From assembly GCA_029260735.1 (NCBI GenBank), contig JAJDCR010000033.1, positions 1 to 64,000 of the forward strand: a stretch of 64,000 bases of DNA. Direction: 5' to 3'. Positions 9,077-17,646 of this stretch are shown piece by piece. Origin of the DNA: Planctomycetota bacterium. GTDB lineage: Bacteria; Planctomycetota; Uabimicrobiia; Uabimicrobiales; Uabimicrobiaceae. The notes under the pieces are model-generated. The model had not been told where the DNA came from. It saw only the letters and a program-made list of their open reading frames with translations, and ran no database searches. A program made the position numbers and the translations under genes. Position 1 is the first letter of the stretch, and the number at the start of each line of letters is the position of its first letter.

Positions 9077-10030
9077 CTAATTCTGAAAATTGCTTACGAT
9101 TCTCTCCAGAGAATCTTGTTGTAAAGAAGAAACAACAGTTTCCATTGAACGAATGGTCAAAGCGGCTGTCGCTGATCCCATTAATATAGATTTTTCTAAA
9201 CTATAGTTTTGTAAGAGCCCATATACAAAACCCGCGCACATAGCATCTCCTGCTCCTACAGGAGAAACCATTTCTCCCTCCATTTTGAAAGCAGGATAAT
9301 GACAAGATTCCCCGTCCTTAGATGCAAGATACACTCCGTCTCCACTTAAGGTTAAGACCACTATAGATGGGCCCATTTGAAGTAAACTATGAGCTACTTC
9401 AGAGACACTTTTTAGATCTTGTATTTCTGCTTTTGTAATGATTTTGGCCTCTTGTTTGTTTAAAAAAAGGATATCGGTTTTTTCAATAAGCGGTGCGGCC
9501 TCTTTCGCAGCATAAGGTGAACTAATTAAAAGAACAAGTGCACTGTCTTTTTTTTCTTCGGCCAGAAAAAAGAAAAGATCTGGACAAATGTCTGATGCCG
9601 TTATAATATATTGACTATCCTGCAAATAATGAATATTTTCCTGGCCAAATTGTTGATTAAAACAACCACAGCATTCGGTTCCTCCAACCATATCAAGCAT
9701 CATATCACCATCAGAAGAATTATGTAAGGCTAAATAAATCGGAGTTGAGACAGAGGGATTTTTTGTTACGACAACATTCACTCCTGCTTGCAATGTTTTT
9801 TGACAAACAAATTCCCCAAAGACATCGTCTCCTGTTATGGTTAAGAGAGTAGTGGAAACGCCTAAGCGAGCTAAATTTTCTGCAGTGTTGCGGCCACTTC
9901 CACCCGGCATGGATTTTAAAGAGGCAGGAATCGATTCCGTTGAAGGCCAAGAAAACTTACCCGTAGCTAAAATGTCTAAATTGGAAGGGCTAACAACAAC
10001 AATATCACTCTTGGTCTGAGGGCAATTCAT
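9077..10030 (-). CDS. PfkB/ribokinase-family sugar kinase
   Basis: A 317-residue cytoplasmic kinase of the PfkB family, which phosphorylates sugars or nucleosides with ATP. The N-terminal signature GGSGRNTAENLARLGV and the C-terminal signature SPVGAGDAMCAGFVYG are both present. The latter carries the anion-hole GAGD with the catalytic Asp. Length is typical. The start has AAGGA about 9 bases upstream. It is the first gene of a three-gene minus-strand operon with the cNMP-binding protein and the HEAT transporter. The substrate cannot be assigned. Confidence 0.88.
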   Translation of the reverse strand: MNCPQTKSDIVVVSPSNLDILATGKFSWPSTESIPASLKSMPGGSGRNTAENLARLGVSTTLLTITGDDVFGEFVCQKTLQAGVNVVVTKNPSVSTPIYLALHNSSDGDMMLDMVGGTECCGCFNQQFGQENIHYLQDSQYIITASDICPDLFFFLAEEKKDSALVLLISSPYAAKEAAPLIEKTDILFLNKQEAKIITKAEIQDLKSVSEVAHSLLQMGPSIVVLTLSGDGVYLASKDGESCHYPAFKMEGEMVSPVGAGDAMCAGFVYGLLQNYSLEKSILMGSATAALTIRSMETVVSSLQQDSLERIVSNFQN

Positions 10031-10202
10031 GGAGGAGTTTCCTTTTTACGATATTTTCAGCGTTGATTTTTGTTTGTTTTCCTATATATTTAACTATTAT
10101 TTTTCTCAGTTGCAATTTCTTTTTTTCTAGGGGTTTGCAAGAAAAATTTTACGGAAGATAATTAGTGAGTCCTGGTGAGACAATTGTTTTGAAGGAGTTT
10201 GT

Positions 10203-10733
10203 ATGCCTTTTACCTTCCAACAACTGGAAATTCCTGATTTAGTTTTGATTAGACCTAAGGTTTTTCCAGATAGCCGAGGCTTTTTTTTAGAGAGCTATAA
10301 ATACAGTGATTTTGCTGCCAATGGTATTGCAGAAATTTTTTCTCAAGACAACCATTCTCTCTCTCAAAAAAATGTAGTTCGTGGTTTACATTATCAGTTG
10401 TCTCCTCATGCCCAAGGCAAACTTGTTCGAGTTATTAAAGGAAAAGTTTGGGACGTAGCTGTTGATATTCGAAAAGACTCTCCTTACTACTTAGAGTGGC
10501 AAGGGGTTGAACTTTCAGATGAAAATCACCATATGCTCTATGTTCCTCCTGGTTTTGCTCATGGTTTCGCCACTCTGTCAGAGGAAGCTCATCTACTTTA
10601 CAAATGCACCTCTGAGTATAATTTTGAGAGTGAGCGAGGAATTCGCTATGACGATTCAAAAATCAGCATTGACTGGAAAGTCGAAATGGCCCTTCTTTCA
10701 CACAAAGATTTAGAGTTGCCCTGCCTTGAGTAG
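10203..10733 (+). CDS. rfbC: dTDP-4-dehydrorhamnose 3,5-epimerase
   Basis: A 176-residue cupin enzyme that epimerises dTDP-4-keto-6-deoxyglucose at C3 and C5 on the way to dTDP-L-rhamnose for surface polysaccharide. It has the family landmarks in order: PKVFPDSRGFFLESY, the N-V-V-R-G-L-H-Y-Q segment with the catalytic His, KLVRVIKGKVWDVAVDIR, and the PPGFAHGF loop followed by LYKCTSEY with the catalytic Tyr. Length is normal. GAAGGAG lies 6 bases upstream of ATG. No rfbA, rfbB or rfbD lies nearby. Confidence 0.93.
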   Translation: MPFTFQQLEIPDLVLIRPKVFPDSRGFFLESYKYSDFAANGIAEIFSQDNHSLSQKNVVRGLHYQLSPHAQGKLVRVIKGKVWDVAVDIRKDSPYYLEWQGVELSDENHHMLYVPPGFAHGFATLSEEAHLLYKCTSEYNFESERGIRYDDSKISIDWKVEMALLSHKDLELPCLE

Positions 10734-10771
10734 TAGCAACCTCACAACCTTAGTTTTTGGAGAAAACCTTG

Positions 10772-11896
10772 ATGAAAATCATCTCTCTTCTTCTTCTTTC
10801 TTTTTTCATTTGTTTGGGGTGCGTAGAAAAATCTGAATCAACAGAAGGAGCTCCTCTTAAATCTCGCTCCCCTAGTGAAGATGATAAAGTTATCGGTTTT
10901 GCCGATTTCAAAATGCGAGTTCCCTTTTCTTGGAAAGAAATAGCTACAACATCACCGACAAGATTAGTTGAATTTTCTCTGCAAGAAAATAAGCCCTACA
11001 AAGCAATTGGGTTTTACTTAGGCCCAAACCAAGATATGAACAAAGAAGAAATGGTACAAAAGAATATCGAACGCTGGGAAAAGCAATTTAGTGAGCTTCT
11101 GAGCAAAGAAGATATTTCTGTGAAGCCTGAGAAAATTACCTGTGTCCGTTTTTCGGGAACTTTTATTCTAAAAACTTTCCCTATGGACAAAAAAGGGATT
11201 CCCGCTCCTAATTATGGTGCTTTAGCTGCTATCGTAGATAGTCCTCAAGGGCCTTATTTTTTCAAGATTACAGCTCCCGAAGAAGTCATATCTAGGGAGT
11301 TGGGAAACTTCACCAATTTTTTAAATACCTACACCAATATTATGGTATCAGGTAAAGCTAATGTCAAACTTCCCAAAGCTCCTATTGTTCGAAAAAACGC
11401 AAATAACAAAGAGAACATAACTTCAGATAAAATTGTTTTTGGCAATTTTCAGTTAAAAATACCTTCAGAATGGATTTCTCGTAAAGCTTCTAGTCAAATG
11501 CGCTTGCGTGAGTTCTATCTGAAACAAAACTCTTCTTATAAAGTGATCGCTTCTTTTTTTGGAAATCCTTTAAAGATGAATGCAGAGGAAGCGGTAAAAC
11601 AAAATTTTGATCGCTGGCGTAAGCAATTCGTGGAGCTAAAGAAAGAAGAGATATTGAGCTTAAGTGTTTCTACTCCCAAGCTCATATATTTGGAGGGAGT
11701 TTATCTAGTAAAGCCTTTTCCTATGGCTCAGGAAGGAACTCCTACTCCAAATTATGGAATGTTAGGAGCCGTTATTCCTACTCCAGAAGGTCCTTATTAT
11801 TTTAAAATAGAGGCCCCGGCAAGTATTCTCGCACTAGAAAAAGAAAACTTTGTTTCTTTTCTCGAATCTTACCAAGAGAGAAGCGACTCCAAGTAA
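10772..11896 (+). CDS. Lipoprotein with two tandem copies of an unknown domain
   Basis: A protein of 374 residues. I place the start at ATG 10772, which has GGAG (10759-10762) at good spacing; the in-frame TTG at 10757 overlaps that site. The signal SLLLLSFFICLGC ends in a lipobox with Cys. Two domains of about 150 residues follow, each running through F-x-L/M-x-I/V-P-x-x-W, (E)F-x-L-x-Q/K-N, (V/A)xxNx-(E/D)RW-(E/R)KQF and P-x-P-N-Y-G-x-L-x-A-x-(V/I). No known enzyme motif is visible. The second copy likely arose by internal duplication. Confidence 0.8.
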   Translation: MKIISLLLLSFFICLGCVEKSESTEGAPLKSRSPSEDDKVIGFADFKMRVPFSWKEIATTSPTRLVEFSLQENKPYKAIGFYLGPNQDMNKEEMVQKNIERWEKQFSELLSKEDISVKPEKITCVRFSGTFILKTFPMDKKGIPAPNYGALAAIVDSPQGPYFFKITAPEEVISRELGNFTNFLNTYTNIMVSGKANVKLPKAPIVRKNANNKENITSDKIVFGNFQLKIPSEWISRKASSQMRLREFYLKQNSSYKVIASFFGNPLKMNAEEAVKQNFDRWRKQFVELKKEEILSLSVSTPKLIYLEGVYLVKPFPMAQEGTPTPNYGMLGAVIPTPEGPYYFKIEAPASILALEKENFVSFLESYQERSDSK

Positions 11897-11943
11897 AAAA
11901 TAGATTGACTTTTTTTGTTTTTTTTGCTAATTAATTTTCAAAG

Positions 11944-13227
11944 ATGCTAATACATTTCATTCTAAATACTCTATACCTGATAGCTTTACTTTTAGCTTCT
12001 CCCTTTCTTATCTATCGCATTGTGATAAAAGGAAAATATTGGAGAACGCTTCGGGAAAGACTGGGAGGAATATCTTCTCCCACACAAGCAGATATTTGGC
12101 TACACGGAGTTTCTGTAGGCGAAATTAAAGCTGCTTATCCTTTAATAGAAAAGTTTCAACAAGAAAAGCCACATCTAAAAATCGTTGTTTCTAGTACCTC
12201 TAGTCGCGGTTTGGAAATGGCTAGAAACTTGTACCCTGATATTGCCGTTATGAGTTTTCCCCTTGATTTTTCTTGGGTAATCAAACGTCTATTGAAGGAG
12301 ATTCAACCCAAGTTAATTATTTTAATGGAGCTAGAACTTTGGCCAAACTTCCTCTTTTTGGCGAAAAAAAAAGATATCCCTGTCATTTTAATGAATGGCA
12401 GGGTATCCGAAAAATCAGGTAGACGATATAGTTATATAAAATGGGCTTTTTGCAAGGCGACTCAGGGCATTTGCTACTTCTCTGTTCAGTCGTCCGTTTA
12501 TGCAAAAAGACTAGAGGCTCTGGGAATATCCTCTGAGCGTATTGAAGTCACTGGCAACATTAAATTTGATGCAATCGAGCCAAAAGAGCTTGCACTCAAA
12601 CAAAAGGAAATTGCGGAACAACTTCATCTAAGATCAAAAGATTTAGTTTTAGTTGCGGGCAGCACTCACTGGCCTGAGGAAAAATTTATTCTTGAGGCCT
12701 ATTCAAAAATAGTAACAAAACTACCCAAACTTCGCTTAATCCTTGTTCCACGCCATCCAGAAAGAGCCATGGAACTTTGCTCTTATATTGAAAAGTCTGA
12801 TTTTTCCTTTACAGCTATCAGAAAAAGTAAAATTCATTCTGAATACCAAAGTAAAAAAAATGAGGTCATTATCGGTGATATAATGGGGGAGCTAGCTCCT
12901 ATGTATACTGTGGCACATCTTGTTTTTATAGGAGGGAGTCTTATCCCTCATGGAGGTCAAAACTTTATAGAGCCTGCCAGCTTAGGTAAAGCAGTTATTT
13001 GTGGCCCTTATATGGCCAATTTTCCCGACTTGAAGTTATTTCGTGAAGAAAATGCTATCCGACAGCTATCGAAGCAAGAGGATTTAGCAGAAATTTTGGA
13101 AAGTCTTCTGAAAGACTCTAAAGAGCGAGAAATGATCGGCGGTAGAGCAGCTAGGTTAGTAAAAAACTGTCGGGGAAGTGTCACTAAAAACTATGAGCTA
13201 GCTTTTAGATTACTAAATAGAAAGTAG
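11944..13227 (+). CDS. waaA: 3-deoxy-D-manno-octulosonic acid (Kdo) transferase
   Basis: A 427-residue GT-B glycosyltransferase that adds Kdo from CMP-Kdo to lipid A precursor at the inner membrane. It starts with a membrane anchor ([17 protein letters not shown]), followed by the family segments [54 protein letters not shown] and the C-terminal [20 protein letters not shown] nucleotide-binding region. Length matches WaaA. No strong ribosome binding site precedes the ATG. Its presence implies a Gram-negative envelope with Kdo-containing LPS. metK follows after 7 bases. Confidence 0.93.
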   Translation: MLIHFILNTLYLIALLLASPFLIYRIVIKGKYWRTLRERLGGISSPTQADIWLHGVSVGEIKAAYPLIEKFQQEKPHLKIVVSSTSSRGLEMARNLYPDIAVMSFPLDFSWVIKRLLKEIQPKLIILMELELWPNFLFLAKKKDIPVILMNGRVSEKSGRRYSYIKWAFCKATQGICYFSVQSSVYAKRLEALGISSERIEVTGNIKFDAIEPKELALKQKEIAEQLHLRSKDLVLVAGSTHWPEEKFILEAYSKIVTKLPKLRLILVPRHPERAMELCSYIEKSDFSFTAIRKSKIHSEYQSKKNEVIIGDIMGELAPMYTVAHLVFIGGSLIPHGGQNFIEPASLGKAVICGPYMANFPDLKLFREENAIRQLSKQEDLAEILESLLKDSKEREMIGGRAARLVKNCRGSVTKNYELAFRLLNRK

Positions 13228-13234
13228 AAATTAT

Positions 13235-14389
13235 ATGAGTAAATATCTTTTTACATCAGAATGTGTAACGATGGGACACCCTGACAAAATAGCAGATCAA
13301 GTTTCTGATGCTATTCTCGACCAAATTTTAACCCAAGACAATCAAGCCAGAGTAGCCTGTGAAACAATGGTCACAACAGGTCTAGTCGTGATAGCCGGAG
13401 AAATTACAACGACAGCTTCTGTCGATTACTCCCGCGTCGTTCGTCAGACTGTCAAAGAAATTGGCTACAATGACTCTGATATGGGATTTGACTATAAAAG
13501 CTGTGCTGTTATGGTTGCCTTAGACAGACAGTCCCCTGACATCGCGATGGGAGTTGATGAAGGCAATGAGAAAGAGCAAGGAGCTGGTGACCAAGGCATG
13601 ATGTTTGGTTACGCTTGTAAAGAAACGGATGAGTTAATGCCTCTTCCTATGAGTCTCGCCCGTAAATTGGTTAATCGACTTTCCGAGGTTCGTTTCAGTG
13701 GTGAAATGGGAGAGCTAAGACCTGATGGCAAAACTCAAGTTACGGTTCTTTACGAAAATGATAAACCGGTAGAAGTAGAAGCCGTTGTTGTCTCCACTCA
13801 ACATGCTCGTAATATGGACCAAAAGAAGCTCCGCCTGGATATTATTGAAAAAATTGTTAAACCTATTATTCCCGCTGAACTACTCAATGAAAATACCAAG
13901 TACCACATCAATCCTACTGGAAAATTTGAAGTAGGTGGACCTCATGGAGACTGTGGACTTACGGGTCGTAAAGTTATTGTAGATACTTACGGAGGAATGG
14001 GGCGGCATGGAGGAGGAGCTTTTTCTGGTAAAGATCCTTCTAAAGTTGACCGCTCTGCCGCCTACATGGCTCGGCATATTGCAAAAAATATTGTTGCTGC
14101 GGACTTGGCCGATCGTTGTGAAGTTCAATTAGCTTATGCTATTGGAGTTGCCGATCCGGTCTCGATTAAAGTCGATACTTTTGGTACCGCAAAAATTTGT
14201 GAAGAAAAACTCGTAAAACTCGTTCGTAAACATTTCCCTCTAAAGCCCAAAGATTTAATTGAATACTTGGAGCTAAGAAGCCCTATTTTCCTTAACACAG
14301 CTAAATACGGCCACTTTGGTGGCGATCCCGAAAAGTTGAGTTGGGAAAAAACGAACAAAGCAGAAGCCCTCAAACAAGACGCTAGTTAA
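13235..14389 (+). CDS. metK: S-adenosylmethionine synthetase
   Basis: A 384-residue enzyme making S-adenosylmethionine from methionine and ATP. It has the N-terminal [16 protein letters not shown], the [12 protein letters not shown] signature, and the [18 protein letters not shown] phosphate-binding loop, all intact. Length is typical. It starts 7 bases after the waaA stop, so the two are probably cotranscribed. No SAM riboswitch was seen upstream. Confidence 0.97.
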   Translation: MSKYLFTSECVTMGHPDKIADQVSDAILDQILTQDNQARVACETMVTTGLVVIAGEITTTASVDYSRVVRQTVKEIGYNDSDMGFDYKSCAVMVALDRQSPDIAMGVDEGNEKEQGAGDQGMMFGYACKETDELMPLPMSLARKLVNRLSEVRFSGEMGELRPDGKTQVTVLYENDKPVEVEAVVVSTQHARNMDQKKLRLDIIEKIVKPIIPAELLNENTKYHINPTGKFEVGGPHGDCGLTGRKVIVDTYGGMGRHGGGAFSGKDPSKVDRSAAYMARHIAKNIVAADLADRCEVQLAYAIGVADPVSIKVDTFGTAKICEEKLVKLVRKHFPLKPKDLIEYLELRSPIFLNTAKYGHFGGDPEKLSWEKTNKAEALKQDAS

Positions 14390-14411
14390 GAATCCTGAAA
14401 GGAAACAAACC

Positions 14412-14528
14412 ATGTCTCAAAAAACTAACTCAAGACGTAAAAGAATTACTAAAGCCAACCACGGTGCTCGCCCCGCTTCTGGTAGCAAACCAGTAAAGGT
14501 AAAAGGAACCGGTAAGAAAGGCGGCTAG
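14412..14528 (+). CDS. 38-residue basic protein, possibly bTHX-like ribosomal protein
   Basis: A short open frame with AAAGGA about 8 bases before ATG, 22 bases after metK. The product is very basic: about 12 Lys/Arg, no acidic residue, and a Gly/Lys tail. The pattern S-R-R-K-R-I-T-K-A-N-H-G-A-R-P resembles the short ribosomal protein bTHX, where T-x-R-G-K-I is followed by G-x-x-R-P. PVC bacteria are also known for other small basic proteins. A strong terminator directly after it supports it as a real gene. Confidence 0.65.
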   Translation: MSQKTNSRRKRITKANHGARPASGSKPVKVKGTGKKGG

Positions 14529-14547
14529 TCTTTCTGTTGAGCTTTTT

Positions 14548-14596
14548 AAAAGCCCTCATTTTTTAGTAAATCTAATGAAATGGGGGCTTTTTTTAT
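14548..14596 (+). terminator. Rho-independent terminator after metK and the basic-protein gene
   Basis: A stem of about 13 bp (aaagccctcattt with aaatgggggcttt, one wobble pair) is followed by a T run. It lies about 20 bases downstream of the stop at 14528 and would end the waaA-metK-small basic protein transcript. Confidence 0.85.
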
Positions 14597-14770
14597 GCTG
14601 TATTGACAGATAAAGATGAGCTAAGTTAGAAGCTATGGCACTTGCTTTTTTGAAAGATTTGCGGTATATATATAAACTGAAAATATATTCTCTTATACAG
14701 GCTTCTCACACACGGAAACAAAAAAGGACTAAAGGATAGAAAAAATAGAGTGCGCCTTAAAGTTGAAGAA

Positions 14771-14920
14771 AGAAAAGAATTTCACGCAAAGACGCAAAGA
14801 CGCCAAGGATAAAAAGAATCCAGGCAAGAGATAAATTCGGAGAATTTCATCAAGATCAAGAGAAAGATTTTTTACATCTTCCTTTGCTTTTCTTTGCGCC
14901 TTTGCGTGAAATTCTTTTCT
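14771..14920. repeat. 150-bp palindromic repeat with 30-bp arms
   Basis: The arm at 14771-14800 matches the reverse complement of 14891-14920 at 29 of 30 positions. Both arms carry the motif ttcacgcaaagacgcaaaga or its variant. Repeats of this CGCAAAGACGCAAAG kind occur in many bacterial genomes and often give rise to false short protein predictions, as the minus-strand open frame at 14729-14938 does here. The rest of 14597-15175 shows no convincing gene; a minus-strand open frame at 14935-15174 has only a GTG start and no clear family. Confidence 0.8.
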
Positions 14921-15175
14921 ATTCAAAATCCAGGTCAATCAGGTTTTAGTCCCGATGCTATTACATCTTTGAATTTTTCTGCCCCCACTCCTGCGGTTTC
15001 TGAGTTGAGTAGTTTGAGTTTCTTGGGCATGAGCTTATTTCTACTCTCTTTGTTTCGAAAAAATCGACTGTAGTTAACAGGAGAGAGTATTTTTCTTATG
15101 GGATTTTGGGATTTAGATGCTAGAGGGCTAAGTTTTTTGGTATAGCCCATCAAGGTATTTGGAAAAGGGTGCACA

Positions 15176-16219
15176 ATGAAAATAGGTTATTGTCTTTTTA
15201 CATTCAGGAGAAGCCAATGTTTGCTTGTTATTTTTTACGCTCCCATTTTATTAATAAGTTGCACTACTTTAGAGGTTTCTGATCCTACTTCGAAAAAAAT
15301 ACAAGAAAGCGAACCAATTGTCCTCTCAGCAGGAAATGCTTTTCCCGAAGTAAAAGAGCTTTCTCCTTCAGAAATTGAGGTAGAATCTAAGCTCCCAGAA
15401 CAACAAACAGAAATAGAGCTCAAAAACCAAGAAGAGCAAAATTTTTCTACATTTTCTTCAGAATCATCTGGAGACATAAAAAAACGTATGCTAGATAAAT
15501 GGTATAAGTTCCACTCCCTCTACACCCAAGCCTACTTTAACAATTCGAAAAACCCAGAGCTAAATGAAATGCCTCACATGAAGGCTTGGAAAATATATAA
15601 ACAAGCTGTTTTTACCTTATCTGTAGGAAACAGGCCAGAAGCTCTTAGAATGTTCCAAGAAATTGTCCATCAATATCCTGAAACATACTATTTTGAAGAA
15701 GCTTTGGAATTATCGCAGTTTTTAGAAGAAATGATAAGAGAAGATGAGAGTTGGCAAGAGCCGGAAAATCTAGAAGAAATTTCCCTCCCTGAAAAAATTC
15801 AGTATCATGTTTACCACTTGCGAAATATTAATGTTTACCAAACGATTCAGCCAGGATACTGTCATATTTTAGGAGCGAACTTCATTGGGGTAGATCCGAT
15901 CGAAAAAAATGCAGGAGTGGATCTCTATAAAATAGGAAAAGAGACTATTCCTACCCTGATAGAATTACTTCACAACCGAAGACCCATTTCTTCCTTTGGA
16001 TATAAACGAGATTTTTTCCCCTCTCGAATTGTTCTACGCTACCAAGACGCTAGCATACAAATATTAAACCGACTTATTCCGGAAAAATTTTACGGATATG
16101 GCTCCTATTTCTCTCAAGAAAGCCCAGAAATTCGCAACCAAGTAATCGAAAAATTTCAAGAATGGTACCAGAAGAACTTAGAATCTTCTTCACAAGAATC
16201 TTCCCCTCAAGAAGAATGA
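15176..16219 (+). CDS. Lipoprotein with a helical, TPR-like middle
   Basis: A protein of 347 residues if the ATG at 15176 is used. An in-frame TTG at 15221 has a better site (AGGAG at 15206-15210) and would give a compact lipoprotein signal ending in LLISC. An acidic, Ser/Gln-rich linker (about residues 40-100) is followed by a helical part. MFQEIVHQYPETYYFEEALELS there resembles a TPR helix pair counting input by chain length. The C-terminal third (SILP-like helices with IPTLIELLHNRRP) looks like a single HEAT-like pair. Function is unknown. Confidence 0.7.
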   Translation: MKIGYCLFTFRRSQCLLVIFYAPILLISCTTLEVSDPTSKKIQESEPIVLSAGNAFPEVKELSPSEIEVESKLPEQQTEIELKNQEEQNFSTFSSESSGDIKKRMLDKWYKFHSLYTQAYFNNSKNPELNEMPHMKAWKIYKQAVFTLSVGNRPEALRMFQEIVHQYPETYYFEEALELSQFLEEMIREDESWQEPENLEEISLPEKIQYHVYHLRNINVYQTIQPGYCHILGANFIGVDPIEKNAGVDLYKIGKETIPTLIELLHNRRPISSFGYKRDFFPSRIVLRYQDASIQILNRLIPEKFYGYGSYFSQESPEIRNQVIEKFQEWYQKNLESSSQESSPQEE

Positions 16220-16381
16220 GTAGCCTTTTAATAGACAGAGAGCCTGTTGGTTGTTTTAGCAAAGACGAATCTGTGTAGTTTATTTATTGCTTTTTAAAGA
16301 TATACACCTTACACTGAATATATATCAATATTAATCACACACCTACTTGAAATATTTAAAGATTAGTCCGGAGACAAAATA

Positions 16382-17005
16382 ATGAGCAGTGTCCCTTTTC
16401 GTATAACAGCCATGGTATTCACTTTATTAATTTTGTTCTGTTTTGGGCCTATTCAAGCGACTATTCTTACCTTCGATGACGAAGGAGATTTTTTAACTGC
16501 TGCTGGGACAGTTTCTGTTGAAAGCTTTGAAAGTTCATCTGGCACGAACTTACTCGCCCTAACGACTCCTAGTTTTCAACTCGACCACTCTAGCGGTTTT
16601 AGTGTTCTAAATTCTCCTAGTCCATTTGGAACTTTTGCCACCGATGGTGTTCGCTTCTTAGAAGAATTAACAGTGCAACCCAATGAATTTCGTTTTCACA
16701 ACTTCGTTTCTCCTCTAAGAGCATTTGGCCTCTTTATAACAGATTATGGAGATTTTGGTTCGGCTCCTCTAACCCTGACCATCAACAATTCCCAAACCAT
16801 TGTTATTGCAACCACAGGAGGTCTCGATGGCAATCTCCGGTATTTTGGAGTAGTTGCAAATGCTGGTGAAGAAATTATCGATATTCGTTTAACTAGCGAT
16901 GATGCCATTGGTATCGATGAAGTGAGCTTTTCTTCTGCCGTTCCAGAGCCAAGTAGTTTTCTTCTTTTAGGGGTAGCTGTACTGTTAATGGCACGAAAAC
17001 GCTGA
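16382..17005 (+). CDS. PEP-CTERM sorting-domain protein
   Basis: A 207-residue secreted protein. It begins with a hydrophobic signal (MVFTLLILFCFGPIQA) and ends with the sorting signal VPEPSSF, a hydrophobic stretch and ARKR. The middle is beta-rich and of the kind often found in such proteins: TFATDGVRFLEEL, FGLFITDYGDF, IDIRLTSDDAIGIDEVSF. The start ATG has CCGGAG about 8 bases upstream. It is likely exported and processed by an exosortase encoded elsewhere. Confidence 0.88.
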   Translation: MSSVPFRITAMVFTLLILFCFGPIQATILTFDDEGDFLTAAGTVSVESFESSSGTNLLALTTPSFQLDHSSGFSVLNSPSPFGTFATDGVRFLEELTVQPNEFRFHNFVSPLRAFGLFITDYGDFGSAPLTLTINNSQTIVIATTGGLDGNLRYFGVVANAGEEIIDIRLTSDDAIGIDEVSFSSAVPEPSSFLLLGVAVLLMARKR

Positions 17006-17036
17006 AGTTAGGACAAAAGCAATGAAGTATATACTG

Positions 17037-17372
17037 CTAAAAATAGACTATTTTCACTTCTAAGCCTTTCTTTCGTGCCATATCAATAGTTGACTTTGTT
17101 CCTCTCGACTTTCCGTCCCAAAAAGCAATAATCATCTGGGAATCATTCACTATCTCTTGGTTGCGAATAGGACCTGCCGACCGACCAAATTTTTCCCAAT
17201 CGGCCAAAAATTCCTTTAAAGGGATATTATTTTCTTTAGCATATCTCGCCGCCAAAGCATCCGCTCCCTTCGCTCCTCCTGAAACAACTTTGCTTATCTG
17301 AAAAGAACTAAGCTCTTTTTTCAGGAGATCATAGCCTTGAAAACTTCGACTTCCGACAATTCCGACAATCAT
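17037..17372 (-). CDS. SLOG-family protein (DUF2493/YspA-like)
   Basis: A 111-residue Rossmann-like protein of the SLOG superfamily. It has MIVGIVGSRSF at the start, the SGGAKGADALAARYA phosphate-binding motif, the PIRNQEIV segment and FWDGKSRGTKSTIDMA near the end. Members bind nucleotide-derived ligands and occur both in housekeeping and in defence settings. It lies between a PEP-CTERM gene and the insertion-sequence segment; its own role is unknown. Confidence 0.85.
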   Translation of the reverse strand: MIVGIVGSRSFQGYDLLKKELSSFQISKVVSGGAKGADALAARYAKENNIPLKEFLADWEKFGRSAGPIRNQEIVNDSQMIIAFWDGKSRGTKSTIDMARKKGLEVKIVYF

Positions 17373-17466
17373 AAAAATTCCTTTTTTTGGTGTAGGGTCT
17401 AGTGCATTTCTTTATGGGGCTGAAGTCTTACTTTTATACACATAATTTTGAAGTTATAGATCATTA

Positions 17467-17528
17467 CGTTAGGTTATCGAATACGTTGGAAACCCCGATG
17501 TTATCGGGGCCTGAGATATTACATCCCT
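17467..17528 (+). repeat. Left 62-bp inverted-repeat arm
   Basis: The left arm of the boundary repeat described above. It includes the palindrome accccgatgttatcggggc. The mismatches with the right arm are confined to two adjacent bases. Confidence 0.85.
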
Positions 17529-17646
17529 GCGCGGGGGTTTTGGAAGAATGAAGATCCATACAATTAGCCCATTTTTGAAAATAAAAAGTGGCATAAAAAG
17601 CCCAATTTTGTATTGTATAAAAGAAACAAAGCAAAAGGGGAAAAGT

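Noticed and set aside
13000..13260. SAM riboswitch upstream of metK
   Set aside because: The upstream sequence is waaA coding and shows no riboswitch core.
14729..14938. Minus-strand 69-residue frame
   Set aside because: It is the translation of the CGCAAAGACGCAAAG repeat and is of the kind commonly mispredicted.
14935..15174. 79-residue minus-strand frame
   Set aside because: Only a GTG start at the extreme end and no ribosome binding site or known family; it is divergent from and abuts the next gene start.
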